From SZAS-79 sp964599095 (GTDB taxonomy: Bacteria; Pseudomonadota; Gammaproteobacteria; Burkholderiales; SG8-39), in assembly GCA_964599095.1 (NCBI GenBank), contig CAZREB010000019.1, positions 31,988 through 95,987 on the forward strand: 64,000 nucleotides of DNA, written 5' to 3'. Of this stretch, positions 18,106 through 26,401 are shown one piece after another. The notes beneath the pieces were generated by a model, which was not told where the DNA came from, made no database searches, and was given only the letters and a program-made list of their open reading frames with translations. A program made the translations under genes and the position numbers. Numbering within the stretch: the stretch's first letter is position 1; each line of letters begins with the position of its first letter.

Positions 18106-18874
18106 CGGGTTTCTTCAGCAGCATCGCGAGCAACTCGTGGCGCAGCGCCAGGAATCGCGGGTCCTCCCGCGTTTCGATGTTGTCGCGCGGGCGAGGCAGC
18201 CCGGTCCGGACGCTGCGCGCGACCTTCGACGGGCGGGCCGAGAGCACCGCGACCCGGTCGGCAAGGAAGACCGCCTCGTCCACGTCATGCGTCACCAGCA
18301 CGGCGGTGAAGCGCTGCTTTTCGCGCAGCTCCTGCACCAGCGCATGCAATTCGAGGCGCGTCAGCGCGTCGACCGAGCTGAACGGCTCATCCATCAGCAG
18401 CACATGCGGCTCGGCAGCCAGCGCGCGGGCGATGGCCACGCGCTGCTGCATGCCGCCGGAGAGCTGCCAGGGGTGGTGGCCGGCGAATTCGGCGAGGCCG
18501 ACCATTTCGAGGAAGGGGCGGCTGTGCGCGCGCGCTTCGGCGCGCGTCTTGGCGTGCTCGACCGCGAAAGCGACGTTGTCGAGCACGGTGCGCCACGGGA
18601 ACAGCGACTTTGCGTACTGCTGGAAGAGATACACCATGCCGGGCGGCGGCGCGCTGATCGGCACGCCGTCCAGCCGCACCACGCCCGCGGTCGGCGCGAC
18701 CAGTCCCGCGGCGATCTGCAGCAGCGTGGACTTGCCGCAGCCCGACGGGCCGATCACCGCGAGGAACTCGCCCTCCTCGACCTCGAGCGTGATTTCGTCG
18801 ATAGCGCGCGTCTCGGCCGCGCCGCCGACGCCGAAGGACTTGCTGACTTTCTCGAGGCGCAGCCGGGTCGCCAA
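18098..18874 (-). CDS. ABC transporter ATPase (SsuB/TauB/NrtD type)
   Basis: This 258-residue nucleotide-binding subunit has Walker A GPSGCGKST (42-50), signature LSGGMQQRV (138-146), Walker B HVLLMDEP (157-164) and the H-loop His196. It is the first gene of the ABC operon on the minus strand. The promoter must lie within 18875-18994, shared with the divergent MBL gene. Confidence 0.93.
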   Translation of the reverse strand: MATRLRLEKVSKSFGVGGAAETRAIDEITLEVEEGEFLAVIGPSGCGKSTLLQIAAGLVAPTAGVVRLDGVPISAPPPGMVYLFQQYAKSLFPWRTVLDNVAFAVEHAKTRAEARAHSRPFLEMVGLAEFAGHHPWQLSGGMQQRVAIARALAAEPHVLLMDEPFSSVDALTRLELHALVQELREKQRFTAVLVTHDVDEAVFLADRVAVLSARPSKVARSVRTGLPRPRDNIETREDPRFLALRHELLAMLLKKPDG

Positions 18875-18994
18875 TTGCTAGGCCGGTTTCCGGGTAAGGG
18901 CCGCGGACTTGCGCTCTGCCATCGGGGAGCTCGCTTTGGTTGAATAATGCGCGATGATGCGCACCTACTTTAGACCAAATCGAGCGGAGACTGA

Positions 18995-19906
18995 ATGCGT
19001 ACCTGGACCATCGGCCCGGTCAGCGTGACCCGCATCGAGGAGCAGCTGGGCTTCGGCAGCTTCCCGCCGGAACAGTACTTCTCGGGTTTCGAGCGCGAAG
19101 TGCTCGACCGGCATCTCGGCTGGCTGGTGCCGGATCACTATGTTCCGGCGGAGAACGCACTGATCACCAGCGTGCATTCCTGGCTGATCCGCACGCCCCG
19201 GCACACGATCCTGCTCGATTGCTGCGCCGGCAACCACAAGGACCGGCCGTGGTGGCCGCGGTTCCACCAGCTCGAGACGCCTTTCCTCGAGCGGCTGCGC
19301 GCCGCCGGCGCCCGGCCCGAGGACATCGACATCGTGCTCTGCACCCACCTGCATGCCGACCACATCGGCTGGAACACGGTGCAACGCGACGGCCGCTGGG
19401 TGCCCACTTTCCCGAATGCGAAATACCTCTTCTCGCGCATCGAGAACGACTTCTGGGATCCGCGCATCAATGTCGCGCTGGCCGAAGACCCGGCCCGCAG
19501 GATCGCCTTTCGAGACAGCGTATTGCCGGTCGTCGAGGCCGGGCAGGCCCAACTGGTCGATGGCAGCCACGCGATCGACGACACATTGCTGGTCGAGCCG
19601 GCGCCGGGACACACCGCAGGCCACGTGCTCCTCAAGCTGCGGGCCGGCGGTGCGGGCGGCGTGTTCTGCGGCGACGTGCTCCATCATCCCTTGCAGATCT
19701 ATGCCCCGCACTGGAACAGCCAGTTCTGCCTGATGCCGGAGGAAGCGCGTGCCACGCGGCGCCGGGTGCTGGAGCACTGCGCGGAGCATCGCGCGCTGCT
19801 TTTCCCCACCCACTTCGGCGCGCCGCACGTGGCGGCCGTCGAGTCCGCGGGCGGCGCATTCTCGGCCCGGTTCGTCGAGGGCGCGCGGGGCCGGGCCGCA
19901 GCGTAG
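18995..19906 (+). CDS. Metallo-beta-lactamase-fold hydrolase
   Basis: This 303-residue cytoplasmic hydrolase has the zinc motif CTHLHADHIGWN (His118-x-His120-x-Asp122-His123). A later His occurs in PAPGHTAGH and another in FPTHFG. It resembles the AttM/quorum-quenching-lactonase-like and alkylsulfatase-independent MBL groups, and a specific substrate cannot be named. It diverges from the ABC operon and converges on the CoA-transferase gene, ending 1 bp before the latter's stop codon. Confidence 0.88.
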   Translation: MRTWTIGPVSVTRIEEQLGFGSFPPEQYFSGFEREVLDRHLGWLVPDHYVPAENALITSVHSWLIRTPRHTILLDCCAGNHKDRPWWPRFHQLETPFLERLRAAGARPEDIDIVLCTHLHADHIGWNTVQRDGRWVPTFPNAKYLFSRIENDFWDPRINVALAEDPARRIAFRDSVLPVVEAGQAQLVDGSHAIDDTLLVEPAPGHTAGHVLLKLRAGGAGGVFCGDVLHHPLQIYAPHWNSQFCLMPEEARATRRRVLEHCAEHRALLFPTHFGAPHVAAVESAGGAFSARFVEGARGRAAA

Positions 19907-19907
19907 T

Positions 19908-21125
19908 TCAGCGCGAGTCCGCCGACCGGTACTTGTCGTAGACCACGCCCTTGGCGTACAGCGCGGCGATCTGCTCTTCGTTCATGCCCAGGCCCTTGAG
20001 CGTCGCGTCGGTCTGCTGGCCGAGCCACGGCGCGGGTGCGGGCTTGCGCGTGAACTCGGCGCTCGCCTTGACCGGAGAGCCCATGTTCTTCATCCGGCCG
20101 ATCTTCGGGTGGTCGACTTCGGTCACCATGTCGCGCGCGAGGATGTGCGGGTCGGCGACCGCCTGGTCGTACGTGTAGACCGGGCCGCCCGGCACCCCGG
20201 CCGCATCGAGCTTCGCCACCCAGTGCGCCGTGGGCGCGCTCAACAGCACCGATTCGATCGCCTCCTGCAAGGCATCGACATTCCTGAGCCGGGCCTCCAC
20301 CGGGTTGAAACGCGGGTCGGAGAGCAGCGCCGGCTTTTCGAGCACCTGGGTGCACAACGCCTTCCAGAGCTTGTCGTTGTTCCCGCCGACGGTCACGTAG
20401 CCGTCCTGGGTCTTGTAGGCCTGGTAAGGCGCGTTCCTGCGGTGGCGGGTGCCGTTGGCCAGCGGCAGCTCGCCGGCGCCGAAATACGCGCCGAACTCCC
20501 AGAACGTCCACGCAAATCCGGATTCGAGCAGCGAGGTGTCGAGGAAGATCCCCTCGCCGGTCTTCATCTTCCTGATGTATGCGCCGAGGATCGCGTAGAG
20601 CATCGTCGATCCGGCGGCGATGTCGTTCATTGCGATGCCGACCTTGGCCGGGCGGCCGCCGGGCTCGCCGGTCATGCGCATGATGCCGCTCATGCCTTGC
20701 GCGATGATGTCGAATCCGCCGCGGCCGCCGTACGGACCCGTCTGGCCGAAGCCGGAGATCGATGCGTAGATGACGCCGGGGTTGATCCTGCGGATCGAGT
20801 CGTAGTCGATGCCGAGCTTCTTCATGACGCCGGGCCGGTAGTTTTCGACGATGATGTCGGCCCCGGCGGCCATGCGCATGAAGATGTCCTTGCCTTCGGG
20901 CGCCTTGATGTCGAGCGCGATGCTCTTCTTGTTCCGGTTCAGCACTGCGAAACAGTAGCTCTCGCCGTTGACGATCGGCGCGAGGCGCCGCGCGCCGTCG
21001 CCTTCGGGAAACGACTCGACCTTGGTCACGTCGGCGCCCATGTCGGCCAGCATCAGCGTGCAGTAGGGCCCGGCCATCAGCAGCGTGAAATCCAGCACCT
21101 TCACTCCGTCTAGAGGAAGCGACAC
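19908..21125 (-). CDS. CaiB/BaiF-family CoA-transferase (class III)
   Basis: The start is GTG 21125 (VSLPLDGVKVLDF), behind AGGAGA. Upstream in-frame codons are not part of the gene. The 405-residue protein has the family N-terminus LMAGPYCTLMLADMGADVTK and GGFDIIAQGMSG with Asp139, the residue that forms the aspartyl-CoA anhydride in formyl-CoA transferase. It moves CoA between carboxylic acids, activating a substrate without ATP. It diverges from the UGSC locus B genes across a roughly 165-bp gap and may feed the same catabolic route. Confidence 0.9.
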   Translation of the reverse strand: MSLPLDGVKVLDFTLLMAGPYCTLMLADMGADVTKVESFPEGDGARRLAPIVNGESYCFAVLNRNKKSIALDIKAPEGKDIFMRMAAGADIIVENYRPGVMKKLGIDYDSIRRINPGVIYASISGFGQTGPYGGRGGFDIIAQGMSGIMRMTGEPGGRPAKVGIAMNDIAAGSTMLYAILGAYIRKMKTGEGIFLDTSLLESGFAWTFWEFGAYFGAGELPLANGTRHRRNAPYQAYKTQDGYVTVGGNNDKLWKALCTQVLEKPALLSDPRFNPVEARLRNVDALQEAIESVLLSAPTAHWVAKLDAAGVPGGPVYTYDQAVADPHILARDMVTEVDHPKIGRMKNMGSPVKASAEFTRKPAPAPWLGQQTDATLKGLGMNEEQIAALYAKGVVYDKYRSADSR

Positions 21126-21290
21126 GATCGTTCTCCTGGGTTGCGCGGCGCGCGCCCGTGAAAGCCGCGTGCAAGGATGAATCAGCCCGGACGATTCTAT
21201 CGCCTCGATTCGAAACACGGCTGCAAGACGCACTGTTGTTTCGAACCAGCGATGGACGGTCCCGGCAAAAGGGGCGACCATCGCCGCACC

Positions 21291-22376
21291 ATGGAATCCG
21301 CCGCCGCAATGCTGCCGCGCATCGTCGAAGCCGAAGACCTCGAAGCCGCCGTCGAGCTCTGCTACCGGGAAAAGTGGACCGACGGCCTGCCGGTGATCCC
21401 GGCGACCGAGAAACCGGTGCGCCGCATCATCGACTATCTCGGCATGAAGCCGGATCACGTCATCGGGATCGTGCCGCCGCGACGGCGTATCGCAACCGTG
21501 GAAAAAGTTGCGATCAACTGCGTGATGGCGGGCTGCCTGCCGGAATACGTGCCGATCGTGATCGCCGCGCTGCAGGCGATCCTCGAGCCGGAATTCAACC
21601 TCGAAGGCGTCCAGACGACCACCAACCCGTGCGCCCCGCTGGTCATGGTCAGCGGCCCGGCGGTGCGCAGATTCGGGTTCAACACCAGGGACTGCGCGCT
21701 CGGCCACGGCTCGCGCGCCAACGCAGCCATCGGGCGCGCGGTCAGGCTGATCCTGTGGAACATTGGCGGCGGTTACCCGGGGTCGCCGTGCCGCACGACG
21801 CACGGCCACCCGGGTTACTACAGCTACTGCATCGCCGAAGACCCGGAGACCAATCCATGGGAGCCGCTGCATGTCACGCGCGGCTTCAGCGCCGAGGACA
21901 CGGTGGTCACGGTGACTGCGGTCGACGGCCCGCACTCGGTCGCCACCGGTGCGCTCGTGAACACGCCGCAGCAGGTCCTGACGAACATCGCGGACTCGAT
22001 CGCCCGGCTGGGCAGCAACAACCAGTACGGCGGGCAGCTGGTGGTCGTGCTCGGGCCGATGGCGGCGAAGTGCCTTGCCGACGGCGGCTACGACAAGGCG
22101 CAGGTGGTCGACGAGCTGATGCAGCGAGCGACGCGGCCGGTGGCCGAGGTCCTGCGCAACAAGAACATCGACCACATGCCGGCGGACGAACTGGCCGAAC
22201 TGCGCTCGAGGAAGGACGATGACCTGTTCCACTACATCCGCTATGCCGGCAACGTCGTGCTGCTGACCACCGGCAGCTGGGGGGCGGTGGGAGGCTATGC
22301 GGCCGTCTGCCCGGGTTGGGGCCATTTCGGCGGCTACACCCAGAGCAAGCGTGTGCAATTTCCCAAGGGGGCCTGA
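21291..22376 (+). CDS. Conserved partner of UGSC selenoprotein, copy B
   Basis: The 361-residue protein is a paralog of the product of 6827-7873. I chose ATG 21291 (MESAAAMLPR) because homology with copy A begins shortly after it. The open frame reaches back to 21177 and an ATG at 21252 is possible. Shared blocks are KWTDGLPVIPAT, VMAGCLPEYVPIV, QTTTNPCAPLVMVSGP, SRANAAIGRAVRL followed by WNIGGGYPG, and NPWEPLHVTRGF. No known catalytic family is recognised. It precedes the selenoprotein by 3 bp, the reverse of the order in locus A, which argues for a functional pair rather than chance linkage. Confidence 0.83.
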   Translation: MESAAAMLPRIVEAEDLEAAVELCYREKWTDGLPVIPATEKPVRRIIDYLGMKPDHVIGIVPPRRRIATVEKVAINCVMAGCLPEYVPIVIAALQAILEPEFNLEGVQTTTNPCAPLVMVSGPAVRRFGFNTRDCALGHGSRANAAIGRAVRLILWNIGGGYPGSPCRTTHGHPGYYSYCIAEDPETNPWEPLHVTRGFSAEDTVVTVTAVDGPHSVATGALVNTPQQVLTNIADSIARLGSNNQYGGQLVVVLGPMAAKCLADGGYDKAQVVDELMQRATRPVAEVLRNKNIDHMPADELAELRSRKDDDLFHYIRYAGNVVLLTTGSWGAVGGYAAVCPGWGHFGGYTQSKRVQFPKGA

Positions 22377-22379
22377 ACC

Positions 22380-22916
22380 ATGGTGATCGGCGTATTCAAT
22401 CCGGTCGGCGAAGTCGCGCCGATCGAGTCCGTAAAGGCGACGAAGCTCGCGGGACTGGACGGCAAGTCCGTCGGCTTCATCTTCAACCACCACCCGGCCG
22501 TGACCGGCCTGTGGGCGCAGTTGGAAAACAGCATCGAGCGCGATTTCCGGCCGAACCTAGTGCGCCGCGTGGCGAAGCCGAACATCTCGATGGCCCAGCC
22601 CAGGGAGCAGCTTGCCGCGCTGGCCGCCGAAGTCGACTACACCCTGGTCGGCGTAGGCGCCTGAGGGTCCTGCACCGCCGCCGCCGTGCGCGATGGCTGT
22701 TCGCTGGTCCAGCTCGGAAAGCCCGTCGTGGTGATCGTCCAGGCCACGTTCGAGAGCGCTGCGCGCGTGCACGCCAGGGGTCTCGGATGCCCCGACCTCG
22801 CAATCTGTGCCTACCCCCATCCGTCGCCCGGCGCACCGGCCGGGCAGGACGTCATGGAGAAACTGGCGATCGAGGTCCGCGACCGGGTCGTCGAGTTGAT
22901 GTCCGGCGGTCGATGA
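22380..22916 (+). CDS. UGSC-family selenoprotein (in-frame TGA = Sec), copy B
   Basis: The ATG at 22380 opens a frame with one TGA at 22662-22664 and then runs on to the TGA at 22914-22916. Read through, it is 178 residues with VGVGA-U-GSCTAAAV at Sec95. The motif and its position match copy A, although the rest has diverged strongly (GLDGKSVGFIFNHH, then LGKPVVVIVQATF after the Sec). The N-terminal FNPVGE recalls LDPVAP of copy A. A small potential hairpin follows the TGA. With its partner it probably forms a two-subunit selenoenzyme. A standard caller would make two short fragments. Confidence 0.88.
22665..22696 (+). promoter_or_regulatory. Candidate SECIS hairpin after the Sec TGA, copy B
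   Basis: GCAC (22672-22675) pairs with GTGC (22686-22689) around a 10-nt loop of CGC/CCG repeats. A U-G pair can extend it and CC/GG can pair further out. It is weaker than the copy A hairpin but sits in the same window after the UGA. The assignment rests on position and is tentative. Confidence 0.45.
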
Positions 22917-23129
22917 ATGTACCGGCGCCGATACACCAACTACCCTGAGAGCCAGCAACGGCGCGGTCCTCTAGGATAGATTCTCGAAGATTTGGTGTTC
23001 ATGCGGGTCGCAACGAGACCAGCACGCAGTCCCTGACCGCCCTTGTCAGACCGTTGTTACACATTTCCTGTTGTGCGTTTGCCGCCGCGGCGGTTCAATG
23101 GGAAATCGATCGCTCCCGGGGAGCCCGGC

Positions 23130-23528
23130 ATGAAAATCGTCAAGGCAATCGTTCTGGCAGCCGCCGTCGCCACCGCCGTCGCTCCGGGGTTGGCGGAAGC
23201 GCGAGGCCGCGGCGGATGGGGCTTCGGCTGGGGGCTGGGCCTCGGCCTCGCATTCAGCGCACCGCTCTACGCGTCGGCGTACTACGGCCCGCGCTATTAC
23301 GCCCCCTACGTGTACGCGCCGCCGGTCTATGTCCCGCCGTACGCCTATTCGTATCCGGCCCCGGCTTATGTGGAGCCGCCTGCCTACGCGCAGCAACCCG
23401 CGCCACCAGTGCAGCAGGCGCAGGCGCCCATGTGGTACTTCTGCCCGGCGTCCAACGGGTATTACCCGTACGTGAGGGAATGCGCCTCCGGCTGGCAGGC
23501 CGTTTCGCCGCGCCCGCCGGGGTACTGA
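23130..23528 (+). CDS. Small secreted Tyr/Pro/Gly-rich protein
   Basis: The start at MKIVKAIVLA (GGGGAG upstream) gives 132 residues. Residues 1 to about 24 are a signal peptide (AVAPGLAEA). Next come a glycine-tryptophan stretch (RGGWGFGWGLGLGLAF) and a Tyr/Pro-rich region with repeated PPYAYSYPAPAY-like units. It ends with a Cys pair in WYFCPASNGYYPYVRECASGW. Similar short proteins with this C-terminal CPxSxxYYPYVxxC block are widespread in proteobacteria with no firm function. It is probably periplasmic or cell-surface. Confidence 0.75.
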   Translation: MKIVKAIVLAAAVATAVAPGLAEARGRGGWGFGWGLGLGLAFSAPLYASAYYGPRYYAPYVYAPPVYVPPYAYSYPAPAYVEPPAYAQQPAPPVQQAQAPMWYFCPASNGYYPYVRECASGWQAVSPRPPGY

Positions 23529-23534
23529 AGCGAA

Positions 23535-23616
23535 ATTGGTGTCAGGGTCGAATTTCGGAGGAAGGGAATCCGACCCGAAGGAAATTCAACCCAGGAAATT
23601 CGACCCTGACACCAAT
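23535..23616. repeat. REP-like inverted repeat, 22-bp perfect arms, at the SRAP 3' end
   Basis: The left arm 23535-23556 (ATTGGTGTCAGGGTCGAATT plus TC) is exactly complementary to 23595-23616. The 38-bp centre holds two more degenerate half-sites of the same GGGTCGAATTTC type. The right arm touches the stop codon of the SRAP gene. Related elements occur at 24599-24668 and 47238-47276. The look is that of REP/BIME elements mobilised by RAYT transposases, but no RAYT gene is in the window. It could also act as a transcript terminator or stabiliser. Confidence 0.75.
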
Positions 23617-24572
23617 CATGCGGCGCGGCGGTGCTCGTAGTAGGGCCGCTCGCGCCGGTCCAGCAGCGCATCCAGGGCCTTGCGGTCCGGGCCGGGATTC
23701 AGCCACGCGTCGACGGCGCCGGCTTCCAGCGGAATGATGCAGCGGTCGTGCCCGGTCGCGGCCACTTCGGGCGGCGGGTCGTCGGTGATCGCCGCAAACG
23801 AATAAAGGTCCGGCCTGCCGGGCGACTGCCAGCGGTCCCAGAGGCAGGCGACCAGCATCGGGGCCGGCGAACGCGGGTTGAAATGCAGGACGACGTTCTG
23901 CGGTTTTTCGCCTTCGCGCAGCGGCCGCCGCTCGAAATCGTGCAGCGCGACGTTTTCGTAGAAGCTCTTCGCCACGAGGATCGCGTGGTGGCGGCCGAAG
24001 ACGTGCTTCCAGAATCCCTCGAGGTTGTCGCGGCGCGCGTTGTAGAGACCGTCGTACCTGCGATCGTAGGACTCCGGCTTGCCGTCCGGCCGGCAGTGGT
24101 AGCGCATCGGGCGGATCACGCGCCGGCCGTCCTGCACGATCGCGACCGGCGCATACCAGAACGGGAAGATCCTCGAGTCCTCCTCCGCCGGTTCGCTGCG
24201 GCCGAGGGCGGCCAGCTTGCCGATCGTCCACTTGATCTTACTCGTGGCGATGCGCTGGTCTTCGAGCGCCTTCCTGGTCTGCTTGACCGCGAGCGTGCGC
24301 TCTGCGTCGGCGAGGCGCTTGCGCAGCGCGAACAGGGATGACTCGAGTGAGTTGCGCACCTTGGCGCGATGGCGGTCGATCGAATCCTTGATCCGCTCCT
24401 CGACCGCGGTGCGCGGCGAGTCGAAATTCGCCTCGAAGGCGCGCGCGACCTTGATCGAGTCGTCCTGCAGCCGGCTGGCGAAGAGCTGCTCGATGGCCGA
24501 GAAATCCACGTCCGGCGCCACCATGCGCGCGAGCTTCTTCAGGTCCTGCTCGACCATTGCGGAATAGCACAT
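23616..24572 (-). CDS. SRAP-domain (HMCES/YedK-like) abasic-site DNA-crosslinking protein, long form
   Basis: MCYSAM at the start gives the catalytic Cys2, which covalently traps abasic sites in single-stranded DNA and fixes the start codon. Further family features are YNARRDNLEGFW (Asn), AILVAKSFYENV (Glu) and ATGHDRCIIPLEAG (His). At 318 residues it is about 100 longer than YedK. The extra part, around residues 15-115, is predicted largely helical and charged (EERIKDSIDRHRAKVRNSLE). The gene is flanked on both sides by REP-like inverted repeats, which suggests that it has been moved or insulated as a unit. Confidence 0.88.
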   Translation of the reverse strand: MCYSAMVEQDLKKLARMVAPDVDFSAIEQLFASRLQDDSIKVARAFEANFDSPRTAVEERIKDSIDRHRAKVRNSLESSLFALRKRLADAERTLAVKQTRKALEDQRIATSKIKWTIGKLAALGRSEPAEEDSRIFPFWYAPVAIVQDGRRVIRPMRYHCRPDGKPESYDRRYDGLYNARRDNLEGFWKHVFGRHHAILVAKSFYENVALHDFERRPLREGEKPQNVVLHFNPRSPAPMLVACLWDRWQSPGRPDLYSFAAITDDPPPEVAATGHDRCIIPLEAGAVDAWLNPGPDRKALDALLDRRERPYYEHRRAA

Positions 24573-24598
24573 GGGCGGATTCTACCCGCGCCAAAAAG

Positions 24599-24668
24599 GG
24601 GGCCAGGCTCGATTTCCCTGCTGAGCGCCGATGGACGAAGCGGTCCGCTGTAAGTCGAGCCTGGCCCC
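24599..24668. repeat. REP-like inverted repeat, 14-bp arms, upstream of SRAP and downstream of pstB
   Basis: GGGGCCAGGCTCGA at 24599-24612 pairs with TCGAGCCTGGCCCC at 24655-24668. The arm is a variant of the GGTGTCAGGGTCGA arm found at 23535. It lies between the convergent-side end of pstB (24675) and the SRAP start. The 42-bp centre can form a further short hairpin. It may also serve as the terminator of the pst operon. Confidence 0.7.
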
Positions 24669-24674
24669 TTCTCT

Positions 24675-25520
24675 TCAGCCGAAGCGCCCGGTGATGTAGT
24701 CTTCGGTCTGCTTCCTCTTGGGCTTGATGAAGATCGTGTCGGTGACGTCGTACTCGATCAACTCGCCCAGGTACATGTAGGCGGTGTAATCCGACACCCG
24801 GGCGGCCTGCTGCATGTTGTGGGTAACGATGACAACGGTGTAGTCGGTCTTGAGCTCATGGATGAGTTCTTCGACCTTCGCAGTCGAGATCGGGTCCAGC
24901 GCCGAGCACGGTTCGTCCAGCAGCAGGATTTCCGGCTTGATCGCAATTCCGCGTGCGATGCACAGGCGCTGCTGCTGCCCGCCGGAGAGGCTGTAGCCGC
25001 TCTGCCTGAGCTTGTCCTTGACCTCGCCCCAGAGCGCGGCGCGAGTAAGGGCCCATTCGACCCGTTCGTCCATGTCGCGCGTGCCCAGCCTCTCGAACAG
25101 GCGGACGCCGAACGCGATGTTGTCGTAGATCGACATCGGGAACGGCGTGGGCTTCTGGAAAACCATGCCGATCTTCGCGCGCAGGAGCGATACGTCCTGC
25201 TTCGTCGTGATCAGGTCCTCGCCGTCCATGAGCACCTGGCCTTCGGCCCGCTGTTCGGGATAGAGCGAATACATGCGATTGAAGACCCGCAGCAGGGTCG
25301 ACTTGCCGCAGCCCGAGGGACCGATGAATGCGGTCACCTTCTTCTCGGGGACATCCATCGTGATCGACTTCAGCGCCTGGAATTTTCCGTAGTAGAAGCT
25401 CAGGTCGCGTACCATGAGCTTCGCCCGGAATTCGGGCTGGACCGTTCCTGCCGAGCGTTCCGACGCCCCGAATGACTGCGGCCTGCGCGACAGGATGGTA
25501 TTGCCGGTGGCGGGTTCCAC
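24675..25520 (-). CDS. pstB: Phosphate ABC transporter ATPase PstB
   Basis: The 281-residue protein has a variable N-terminus of about 35 residues, then FYYGKFQALKSITMDV, Walker A GPSGCGKST (67-75), the PstB-specific FNRMYSLYPEQRAEG stretch, signature LSGGQQQRLCIARG and Walker B EILLLDEPCSALDP. It drives high-affinity phosphate uptake and also signals phosphate status to PhoR through PhoU. It is the last gene of the minus-strand pho/pst block. Confidence 0.97.
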   Translation of the reverse strand: MEPATGNTILSRRPQSFGASERSAGTVQPEFRAKLMVRDLSFYYGKFQALKSITMDVPEKKVTAFIGPSGCGKSTLLRVFNRMYSLYPEQRAEGQVLMDGEDLITTKQDVSLLRAKIGMVFQKPTPFPMSIYDNIAFGVRLFERLGTRDMDERVEWALTRAALWGEVKDKLRQSGYSLSGGQQQRLCIARGIAIKPEILLLDEPCSALDPISTAKVEELIHELKTDYTVVIVTHNMQQAARVSDYTAYMYLGELIEYDVTDTIFIKPKRKQTEDYITGRFG

Positions 25521-25536
25521 TACCTTCTCCTTCGAA

Positions 25537-26400
25537 TCATGACTGCCTGCGGAACATGGACCGCGCGATGATGTTCAGCACGAGCACGGCAAGCGTGATG
25601 AGCGCGGCGCCCCCCCATGCCAGCCGGTGCCAGTCCTCGTACGGGCTCATCGCGAACTGGAAGATCACCACCGGCAGGTTCGACATGGGCGCGTTCATGT
25701 TGTTCGACCAGAACTGGTTGTTCAGCGACGTGAACAGCAGCGGCGCGGTCTCGCCGCTGATCCTCGCCACCGCAAGCAGGATGCCGGTGAGGATCCCGGT
25801 GCGCGCGGCGCGGTAGGTGATCAGCGTGATCATCTTCCAGGTCGGGCACCCCAGCGCGACGGCCGCTTCGCGCAATGCACCCGGCACGAGCTTGAGCATG
25901 TCGTCGGTCGTGCGCACCACGACCGGGACCACCAGGAGCGCAAGCGCGACCGATCCGGCCCAGCCCGAGAAATGCCCGACCTTGGCGACATAGACCGAAT
26001 AGACGAACAACCCGATCACTATCGAAGGCGCGGACAGCAGCACGTCGTTCAGGAACCGGGTCGCAGAGGCGAGCCAGTTGTTCCTGCCGTACTCGGCAAG
26101 GTAGGTCCCCGCGAGTATCCCGATCGGCGTACCGAAGATCGTGCCGACGAACACCATGATCAGGCTTCCGTGGATCGCATTCGCAAGTCCGCCGTCGCTC
26201 CCGGGCGGCGGCGTCATCTGCGTGTACAGCGAGAGCCTGAGCAGGGCCGAGCCCCCTTCGTACAGGAGCGTCGCGAGGATCCACACGAGCCAGAACAGGC
26301 CGAACGCGAGCGCTACGGCCGAAATCGCCAGCATCACCGCATTGTGCCGCCTGCGGGACAGGTACACCGGATTTCGCGAGTCGATTGCGCTTGGCGTCAT
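25537..26400 (-). CDS. pstA: Phosphate ABC transporter permease PstA
   Basis: The start MTPSAIDSRN at 26400 is 1 bp downstream of the pstC stop. The 287-residue membrane protein has six helices and the PstA motifs GTPIGILAGTYLAEYG and VARISGETAPLLFTSLNNQF. It forms the phosphate channel with PstC. A longer upstream frame overlaps pstC and is not used. Confidence 0.95.
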   Translation of the reverse strand: MTPSAIDSRNPVYLSRRRHNAVMLAISAVALAFGLFWLVWILATLLYEGGSALLRLSLYTQMTPPPGSDGGLANAIHGSLIMVFVGTIFGTPIGILAGTYLAEYGRNNWLASATRFLNDVLLSAPSIVIGLFVYSVYVAKVGHFSGWAGSVALALLVVPVVVRTTDDMLKLVPGALREAAVALGCPTWKMITLITYRAARTGILTGILLAVARISGETAPLLFTSLNNQFWSNNMNAPMSNLPVVIFQFAMSPYEDWHRLAWGGAALITLAVLVLNIIARSMFRRQS

Positions 26401-26401
26401 T

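Noticed and set aside
19908..22493. 861-residue frame extending the CoA-transferase upstream
   Set aside because: The family N-terminus begins at GTG 21125 with a good ribosome site. The upstream part is antisense to the partner B gene.
22917..23129. Possible small RNA or extra gene between UGSC B and the small secreted protein
   Set aside because: Open frames there are short, no start with a ribosome site other than that at 23130 is convincing, and no stable terminator is seen.
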